Shown here: positions 1-6,967 of the stretch, one piece after another
Layout of the letters: every line of letters begins with the position of its first letter
How positions within the stretch are numbered: the first letter of the stretch is position 1
Assembly: GCA_020348765.1 (NCBI GenBank)
Contig: CP070753.1
Span: forward strand, 323,319 to 330,285
Reading direction: 5' to 3'
Length of the DNA: 6,967 nt
Origin: Burkholderiales bacterium
Lineage (GTDB): Bacteria; Pseudomonadota; Gammaproteobacteria; Burkholderiales; Burkholderiaceae_E
Position numbers and translations under genes: made by a program
The notes under the pieces: generated by a model
What the model was told of the DNA's origin: nothing
Databases searched by the model: none
What the model saw: only the letters and a program-made list of their open reading frames with translations

Positions 1-635
1 ACGGCCACGTCCCGCTCCCGCCGTATATACGCCGGGCGGACACAGGCCAGGACAAGTCCCGCTACCAGACTGTCTATGCCGACGTGCCAGGCGCCGTCGC
101 TGCCCCGACGGCGGGGCTGCATTTCGACGCGCCGCTGCTTGCCGCGCTCGACGCCCGCGGCGTGCGCCGCGCGACGATCACGCTGCACGTCGGCGCTGGC
201 ACCTTCCTGCCGGTTCAGACCGAGCGCATCGAGGCGCACCGGATGCACAGCGAGCGCTACTGGCTGGATGCCGAGACCGTCGACCGGATCGAAGCCACCC
301 GCGCCGCAGGCCGCGCCGTGGTGGCGGTGGGCACGACCACGGTGCGCACGCTCGAATCGGCGGCGCGTTCGGCGGCCGGCAGCGGCCGACTGCTGGCCGC
401 CGGTGCCGGCGAGACCGACGTCTTCATCCGGCCGGGGTTCGAGTTCCGGGTGGTCGACCGGCTGATCACCAACCTGCACCTGCCGCGCTCGACGCTGCTG
501 ATGCTGGTCGCCGCGTTCGCCGGCCACGAAACCGTGATGGCCGCCTACCGCCATGCGGTCGAATCACGCTACCGCTTCTTCTCCTACGGCGACGCGATGC
601 TGCTGACCCGCCCGCGACCACAAAGCAGTGTCTAA
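1..635 (+). CDS. queA: S-adenosylmethionine:tRNA ribosyltransferase-isomerase QueA (5' partial)
   Basis: QueA transfers and isomerises the ribosyl part of S-adenosylmethionine onto preQ1 already in tRNA, giving epoxyqueuosine at the wobble position of GUN-anticodon tRNAs in the cytoplasm. The reading frame is open from position 3, so the gene enters from outside the window. About 210 residues are visible of a family length near 340-360. Family landmarks in order are [11 protein letters not shown] at the left edge, [54 protein letters not shown], a [11 protein letters not shown] segment, [14 protein letters not shown] and a C-terminal [12 protein letters not shown]. The stop is TAA at 633-635. 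An internal GTG at 84 is not the start, because conserved QueA sequence continues upstream of it. The gene converges on the TAXI gene, and an AT-rich palindrome begins 5 bases after its stop. Identification is firm; only the N-terminal part is unseen. Confidence 0.97.
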   Translation, partial: GHVPLPPYIRRADTGQDKSRYQTVYADVPGAVAAPTAGLHFDAPLLAALDARGVRRATITLHVGAGTFLPVQTERIEAHRMHSERYWLDAETVDRIEATRAAGRAVVAVGTTTVRTLESAARSAAGSGRLLAAGAGETDVFIRPGFEFRVVDRLITNLHLPRSTLLMLVAAFAGHETVMAAYRHAVESRYRFFSYGDAMLLTRPRPQSSV

Positions 636-640
636 AACAA

Positions 641-687
641 AAATGGTGTCAGAGTACGATTTTAAAAAATGTACTCTGACACCATTT
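641..687. repeat. AT-rich REPIN-like palindrome with 17-bp perfect arms
   Basis: Bases 641-657 are the exact reverse complement of 671-687, around a 13-base AT-rich centre. Each arm contains TGGTGTCAGAGTAC and is followed towards the centre by an ATTTT run, so the element reads as two copies of one unit in inverted orientation. It sits exactly between the stops of two convergent genes and is far more AT-rich than its surroundings, as an acquired element would be. From memory, GGTGTCAGAGT-type palindromes recur in proteobacterial genomes that carry REP-associated (Y1/IS200-like) transposases. That link is inference, since no transposase lies in this window. Confidence 0.7.
641..687. terminator. 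Likely bidirectional terminator shared by queA and the TAXI gene
   Basis: The 17-bp stem can form in RNA from either strand. Read leftwards from the TAXI gene (stop 7 bases away), the stem is followed by a T-rich run at about 644-634 (TTTTTGTTTT). Read rightwards from queA (stop 5 bases away), it is followed by TTTATTTGTT. The stem is only moderately GC-rich, but it is long and perfect. Placement between convergent genes fits a shared terminator; termination itself is inferred. Confidence 0.65.
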
Positions 688-693
688 ATTTGT

Positions 694-3207
<2,514 letters not shown>

Positions 3208-3244
3208 CCGTCGATTTCGCAGCCCGAAAGCGCCCGGCAGCGTG

Positions 3245-3250
3245 AAGGAG
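3245..3250 (+). promoter_or_regulatory. Ribosome binding site of yajC
   Basis: AAGGAG lies seven bases before the GTG at 3258 and supports that non-ATG start. Confidence 0.8.
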
Positions 3251-3257
3251 ACCGCAA

Positions 3258-3590
3258 GTGCTGATTTCGCCCGCATATGCACAGGCCGCCAGTGGCGGCG
3301 AGAGCCAGCTGTTGGGACTGATGCCCATCGTGCTGATGTTCGTGGTGCTCTATTTCCTGATGATCAGGCCGCAGATGAAGCGCGCGAAGGAGCACAAGCA
3401 GATGGTCGAGGCCCTGCAAAAGGGCGACGAGGTCATCGCCGCCGGTGGCATGGTCGGGCGCATCAACAAGGTCGCCGAGACCTACGTGACGCTCGAGATC
3501 GCCCGCGCCGGCGAGGAAGGCATCGAGGTCAACGTGCAACGATCGGCGGTCCAGGCCCTGCTGCCCAAGGGAACGATCAAGAGCATCTGA
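3258..3590 (+). CDS. yajC: Sec translocon accessory protein YajC
   Basis: YajC is a small inner-membrane protein that associates with SecD and SecF and helps the SecYEG channel. The 110-residue length is typical. GTG at 3258 is the start because AAGGAG stands seven bases upstream and the protein then opens with MLISPAYAQA, the usual family N-terminus. One membrane helix covers about residues 18-36 (LLGLMPIVLMFVVLYFLMI), followed directly by the conserved RPQMKRAKEHKQM basic segment. A small cytoplasmic beta-rich domain contains GDEVIAAGGMVGRI (56-69) and a conserved-looking VNVQRSAVQALLPKGTIK end. It sits between tgt and secD in the order common in proteobacteria. The 79-base spacer to secD (3591-3669) holds no terminator and no evident small gene. 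Confidence 0.96.
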   Translation: MLISPAYAQAASGGESQLLGLMPIVLMFVVLYFLMIRPQMKRAKEHKQMVEALQKGDEVIAAGGMVGRINKVAETYVTLEIARAGEEGIEVNVQRSAVQALLPKGTIKSI

Positions 3591-3669
3591 TCGGGATCGC
3601 CGCCATTCGCGACCGTGCCCGCGGCCTTCGTCCGGGCAGCGTGCTCCGTTTCGTGAACCCGGAATCCGC

Positions 3670-5505
3670 ATGAACCGCTACCCAGTCTGGAAGTACCTGG
3701 TGATCGTGGTCTCGCTGCTGCTGGGACTGCTGTACACGCTGCCCAATTTGTTCGGCGAGTCCCCGGCGGTGCAGGTCTCCAGCGGCAAGGTGACCGTCAA
3801 GCTCGAGTCGGCGATGCTCGATCGGGTCAGGTCGATCCTGAAGGAAGCGAACCTGGCCTACACGGACGCATTCTTCGACGGCAACTCGGTGCGGGTGCGT
3901 TTCGACACCACCGACACGCAGTTGCAGGCGCGCGACCTGGTCGACCGGTCACTCAATCCGGACCCGGCCGACCCCACCTACGTGGTCGCGCTGAACCTGC
4001 TGTCGGCTTCGCCGCAGTGGCTGACCAGCATCAACGCGCTGCCGATGTACCTGGGGCTCGATCTGCGCGGCGGCGTGCACTTCCTGCTGCAGGTCGACAT
4101 GGAGCAGGCACTGATCAAGCGCCTGGACGGACTGGCCTCGGACATCCGGGTCTCGTTGCGCGAGCGCAGCATCCGGCATGCCGGCATCAGGCGCGAAGGC
4201 GCGAAGATCGAGATCCGGTTTCGCGATCAGGCCGCGCTCGAACGGGCACGCAACCTGATCGGCGACAACATCCCCGACCTGGTGCTGTCCGACGGTGGCG
4301 ACCCGGCCAACCTGCGCCTGTCGGCCGCGTTCCGCCCGGAGTCCGAGAAGCAGGTGATGGAGAACGCGCTGCGCCAGAACATCACGACGCTGAGCAACCG
4401 GATCAACGAGCTGGGCGTGGCCGAGCCGGTGATCCAGCGCCAGGGCGCCGACCGGGTCGTGGTGCAGCTGCCGGGCGTGCAGGACACGGCCAAGGCCAAG
4501 GACATCCTCGGGCGCACCGCGACGCTCGAGGTCCGCATGGTGTGCGAGTCGCCGGACGAGATCGCCGCGATCCAGCAGGGCAACGTGCCGTTCGGCTGCG
4601 AGCGCTACCTCGATCGCGAGCAGCAGCCGATCTTCGTGCGCAAGGACGTGATCCTGACCGGCGAGAACCTGACCGATGCCCAGCCGGGCTTCGACTCGCA
4701 GACCCAGGAGCCGGCCGTGCACCTGAACCTGGACGCGGCCGGCACCCGGATCTTCCGCAATGTCACGCGCGAGAACGTCGGCAAGCGCATGGCGATCCTG
4801 CTGTTCGAGAAGGGGCGCGGCGAGGTCGTGACCGCTCCGGTGATCCGCACCGAGATCGGCGGCGGCCGTGTGCAGATCAGCGGCCGCATGACCACGACCG
4901 AGGCCAATGACACCGCGCTGCTGCTGCGCGCCGGATCGCTGGCGGCTCCGATGGAGATCATCGAGGAGCGGACCATCGGCCCGAGCCTGGGCGCCGAGAA
5001 CATCGCCAAGGGCTTCAGCTCGACCATCTACGGCTTCGTCGTGATGGCCGCCTTCATCATGGTCTATTACGTGTTCTTCGGCCTGGTCTCGACCTGCGCG
5101 CTGGCGATCAACCTGCTGCTGCTCGCGGCGCTGCTGTCGACGCTGCAGGCGACGCTGACCCTGCCCGGCTTCGCCGCGGTGGCGCTGACCCTGGGCATGG
5201 CAATCGATGCCAACGTGCTGATCAACGAACGCATTCGCGAGGAGCTGCGCAACGGGGCCACGCCCCAGGCCGCGATCGCGGCCGGCTACGAGCGCGCCTG
5301 GGGCACGATTCTGGACTCCAACGTGACCACGCTGATCGCGGGGCTGGCACTCCTGATCTTCGCTTCGGGCCCGGTGCGCGGCTTCGCGGTGGTGCACTGC
5401 CTGGGCATCCTGACCTCGGTGTTCTCGGCGGTGTTCGTCTCACGGGGATTCGTCAACTTCTGGTACGGCCGGCAGAAGAAGCTGACCGGACTGTCGATCG
5501 GCTGA
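3670..5505 (+). CDS. secD: Protein translocase subunit SecD
   Basis: SecD, with SecF, uses the proton gradient to pull secreted proteins through SecYEG on the periplasmic side. The 611 residues match the family (E. coli SecD is about 615). The ATG at 3670 has only a weak GGAA upstream (3661-3664), but MNRYPVWKYLVIVVSLLLG is the expected start. Helix 1 covers about 7-27. The large periplasmic domain includes LGLDLRGGVHFLL (128 onward), NRINELGVAEP (243-253), LRAGSLAAP (419-427) and ERTIGPSLG (433-441). Five further helices fall at about 452-472, 474-493, 500-519, 545-562 and 570-593. Helix 4 carries GMAIDANVLI with Asp513, the position of the acidic residue linked to proton use in E. coli SecD, followed by NERIREE. 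Nothing essential is missing. secF follows after 12 bases, so the two are surely co-transcribed. Confidence 0.98.
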   Translation: MNRYPVWKYLVIVVSLLLGLLYTLPNLFGESPAVQVSSGKVTVKLESAMLDRVRSILKEANLAYTDAFFDGNSVRVRFDTTDTQLQARDLVDRSLNPDPADPTYVVALNLLSASPQWLTSINALPMYLGLDLRGGVHFLLQVDMEQALIKRLDGLASDIRVSLRERSIRHAGIRREGAKIEIRFRDQAALERARNLIGDNIPDLVLSDGGDPANLRLSAAFRPESEKQVMENALRQNITTLSNRINELGVAEPVIQRQGADRVVVQLPGVQDTAKAKDILGRTATLEVRMVCESPDEIAAIQQGNVPFGCERYLDREQQPIFVRKDVILTGENLTDAQPGFDSQTQEPAVHLNLDAAGTRIFRNVTRENVGKRMAILLFEKGRGEVVTAPVIRTEIGGGRVQISGRMTTTEANDTALLLRAGSLAAPMEIIEERTIGPSLGAENIAKGFSSTIYGFVVMAAFIMVYYVFFGLVSTCALAINLLLLAALLSTLQATLTLPGFAAVALTLGMAIDANVLINERIREELRNGATPQAAIAAGYERAWGTILDSNVTTLIAGLALLIFASGPVRGFAVVHCLGILTSVFSAVFVSRGFVNFWYGRQKKLTGLSIG

Positions 5506-5517
5506 GGCGCAAGGCGC

Positions 5518-6492
5518 ATGGAACTGTTCCGCATCAAGCGCGACATACCGTTCATGCGGTATGCGCTGATCCTCAACGCCATCTCGTTCGCGACCTTCGC
5601 GCTGGCCGTGATCTTCCTCGCCACGCGCGGGCTGAACCTGAGCATCGAGTTCACCGGCGGGATCCTGGTCGAAGCGCGTTACCAGGAGTCGGCGCGGCTG
5701 GACGAAATCCGGCAGGCGCTCGAGCGAGCCGGCGTCGCCGAGCCGCAGGTGCAGAACTTCGGCACTTCGCGCGACGTGATGCTTCGGCTGGCGGTCAAGG
5801 ACCTGGACACGCCGTCGATCAGCTCGGTCGATGCCAACGGCAAGCGCGAGCTCGATCGCGACAAGCTGCTGGCCACCGTGCTATCGGCCGGCGGAAGCGG
5901 CGCCGAGATCACGCGGGTCGAATTCGTGGGCCCGCAGGTGGGCTCGGAACTGGCCGAGGACGGCGCGCTCGCTCTGCTGCTGGTCATCATCGGCATCATG
6001 ATCTATCTGGCGATCCGCTTCGAGTGGAAGTTCTCGATCGCCGCGATCGTCGCCAACCTGCACGATGTCGTGATCATTCTCGGCTTCTTCGCGTTCTTCC
6101 AGTGGGAGTTCTCGCTGGCCGTGCTGGCCGCGACCCTGGCGGTGCTGGGCTACTCGGTCAACGAGTCGGTGGTCATCTTCGACCGCATTCGCGAGAACTT
6201 TCGCAAGATGCGACGGGCCACGACCATCGAGGTGATCGACAATGCGATCACGCGCACGATGTCTCGCACCGTGATGACGCACGGCTCGACCCAGATCATG
6301 GTGCTGTCGATGCTGATCTTCGGCGGGCCGACGCTGCACTACTTCGCGCTGGCACTGACCATCGGCATCCTGTTCGGGATCTACTCGTCGATCTTCGTCG
6401 GCGCGGCGATCGCGATGTGGCTCGGCGTCAAGCGCGAGGACCTCGTCAAGCCGGTGAAGAAGAAGGACGACGCCGAGCCCGAGCTGCCCTGA
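5518..6492 (+). CDS. secF: Protein translocase subunit SecF
   Basis: SecF is the partner of SecD in the proton-driven translocation motor of the inner membrane. At 324 residues it has the normal length for the separate SecF of Gram-negative bacteria. The ATG at 5518 comes 12 bases after the secD stop; GAGG at 5504-5507, overlapping that stop, is the best ribosome binding site. Landmarks: helix 1 at about 14-36, IEFTGGILVEARY just after it, a small periplasmic domain, EFVGPQVGSEL at 135-145, then helices at about 149-167, 173-195, 198-220, 252-270 and 275-300. Helix 4 ends in LGYSVNESVVIFDRIREN (210-227), with Glu216 where many homologues have Asp; I recall Glu as usual in betaproteobacteria. 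A charged lysine- and acid-rich tail ends the protein. The stop is one base before the next ATG. Confidence 0.98.
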   Translation: MELFRIKRDIPFMRYALILNAISFATFALAVIFLATRGLNLSIEFTGGILVEARYQESARLDEIRQALERAGVAEPQVQNFGTSRDVMLRLAVKDLDTPSISSVDANGKRELDRDKLLATVLSAGGSGAEITRVEFVGPQVGSELAEDGALALLLVIIGIMIYLAIRFEWKFSIAAIVANLHDVVIILGFFAFFQWEFSLAVLAATLAVLGYSVNESVVIFDRIRENFRKMRRATTIEVIDNAITRTMSRTVMTHGSTQIMVLSMLIFGGPTLHYFALALTIGILFGIYSSIFVGAAIAMWLGVKREDLVKPVKKKDDAEPELP

Positions 6493-6493
6493 G

Positions 6494-6967
6494 ATGGGCA
6501 CGATCAGGACGCGCATCTGGGATCTCCCCACCCGCGCCTTCCACTGGGCGCTGGCCGCGTGCATCGTCGGCTCGATCGTCACGGCGAGCATCGGCGGCAA
6601 CGCGATCGGCTGGCACTTCCGCTTCGGCTACGCCATCCTCGCGCTGGTGCTGTTTCGCCTCGTCTGGGGCTTCGCCGGGCCGCGCTACGCGCGCTTCTCG
6701 AGCTTCCCCCCCAGCCCGGCGGCGGCCCTCGCCTACCTGCGCGGACGCTCCGGGCCGGGCGCCGGGCACAACCCGCTGGGCGCGTTCTCGGTCTACGCGC
6801 TGCTGCTGGCGCTCGCCGTGCAGGTGGGCACCGGACTCTTTGCCAACGACGACATCATGTGGGAGGGACCGCTCAGGCCGCTGGTCTCGAACGCCGCGAG
6901 CGAGTGGCTCACGCGCGCGCACCGGATCAACCGCTTCGTCGTGATCGGACTGATCGCGCTGCACCTG
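6494..6967 (+). CDS. Cytochrome b561-family membrane protein (3' partial)
   Basis: This open frame has 158 codons and no stop before the window end. It resembles the CybB / NiFe-hydrogenase b-type cytochrome family: di-heme inner-membrane proteins that pass electrons between quinones or dehydrogenases and soluble cytochromes. It begins MGTIRTRIWDLPTRAFHW, the typical family opening (IWD-P-R-FHW), with His17 a probable heme ligand. Helices are visible at about 16-33, 41-60, 97-117 and from 145 on. WHFRFGY (40-46) and RLVWGF-GPRYARF (55-68) are further family marks. His143 and His157 in the last visible helix region are candidate ligands. The ATG is one base after the secF stop, with no strong ribosome binding site, which suggests translational coupling. 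The electron partner is outside the window, so no gene symbol is given. Confidence 0.88.
   Translation, partial: MGTIRTRIWDLPTRAFHWALAACIVGSIVTASIGGNAIGWHFRFGYAILALVLFRLVWGFAGPRYARFSSFPPSPAAALAYLRGRSGPGAGHNPLGAFSVYALLLALAVQVGTGLFANDDIMWEGPLRPLVSNAASEWLTRAHRINRFVVIGLIALHL

Noticed and set aside
3215..3229. TTTCG/CGAAA hairpin in the tgt-yajC spacer
   Set aside because: Five base pairs around a five-base loop is at chance level and lacks a T-run.
3616..3638. GC hairpin in the yajC-secD spacer
   Set aside because: It has only a 6-bp stem with an 11-base loop and no T-run, so it is not a credible terminator.
3591..3669. Possible leader peptide controlling secD (as VemP does upstream of a secDF in Vibrio)
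   Set aside because: The 79-base spacer has no open frame with a start and ribosome binding site long enough for an arrest peptide.
3949..5397. 482-codon open frame on the minus strand opposite secD
   Set aside because: It lies wholly inside conserved secD, and its His/Gln/Arg-rich translation shows no domain.

Overview
The window is GC-rich proteobacterial chromosome, except for one AT-rich palindrome at 641-687. Gene order (queA, tgt, yajC, secD, secF) and protein wording, such as the Tgt stretch [10 protein letters not shown] and the SecF motif GYSVNESVVIFDRIREN, fit a betaproteobacterium, most likely Burkholderiales. This assignment is by eye and from memory, with no database search.

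Layout. Positions 1-635 (+) hold the C-terminal 60% or so of queA, cut off by the window start. A 47-bp near-perfect palindrome (641-687) fills the short gap to a convergent gene at 694-1986 (-), which encodes a membrane-anchored TAXI-family solute-binding protein with no TRAP permease gene nearby. A 77-bp intergenic region (1987-2063) separates it from the divergent tgt (2064-3206, +) and contains an imperfect dyad that overlaps -10-like hexamers on both strands. Then come yajC (3258-3590), secD (3670-5505) and secF (5518-6492), all on +. One base after the secF stop, a cytochrome b561-family gene opens at 6494 and runs off the window end.

Function. QueA and Tgt act in the queuosine pathway: Tgt puts preQ1 into the tRNA wobble position, and QueA adds the epoxycyclopentane-type group from S-adenosylmethionine. 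YajC, SecD and SecF form the membrane subcomplex that assists the SecYEG translocon using the proton motive force. The tgt-yajC-secD-secF block looks like one transcription unit, with no terminator-like structure between its genes and a possible internal promoter at the tgt stop. The reverse-oriented TAXI gene separates queA from tgt.

Most of the window is conserved housekeeping sequence, and I see no convincing new multi-gene system. The points worth a second look are the REPIN-like palindrome, the dyad between TAXI and tgt, the two-membrane-helix architecture of the orphan TAXI protein, a Ser-to-Pro difference beside the Tgt active-site aspartate, and the tight coupling of a cytochrome b561 gene to secF.
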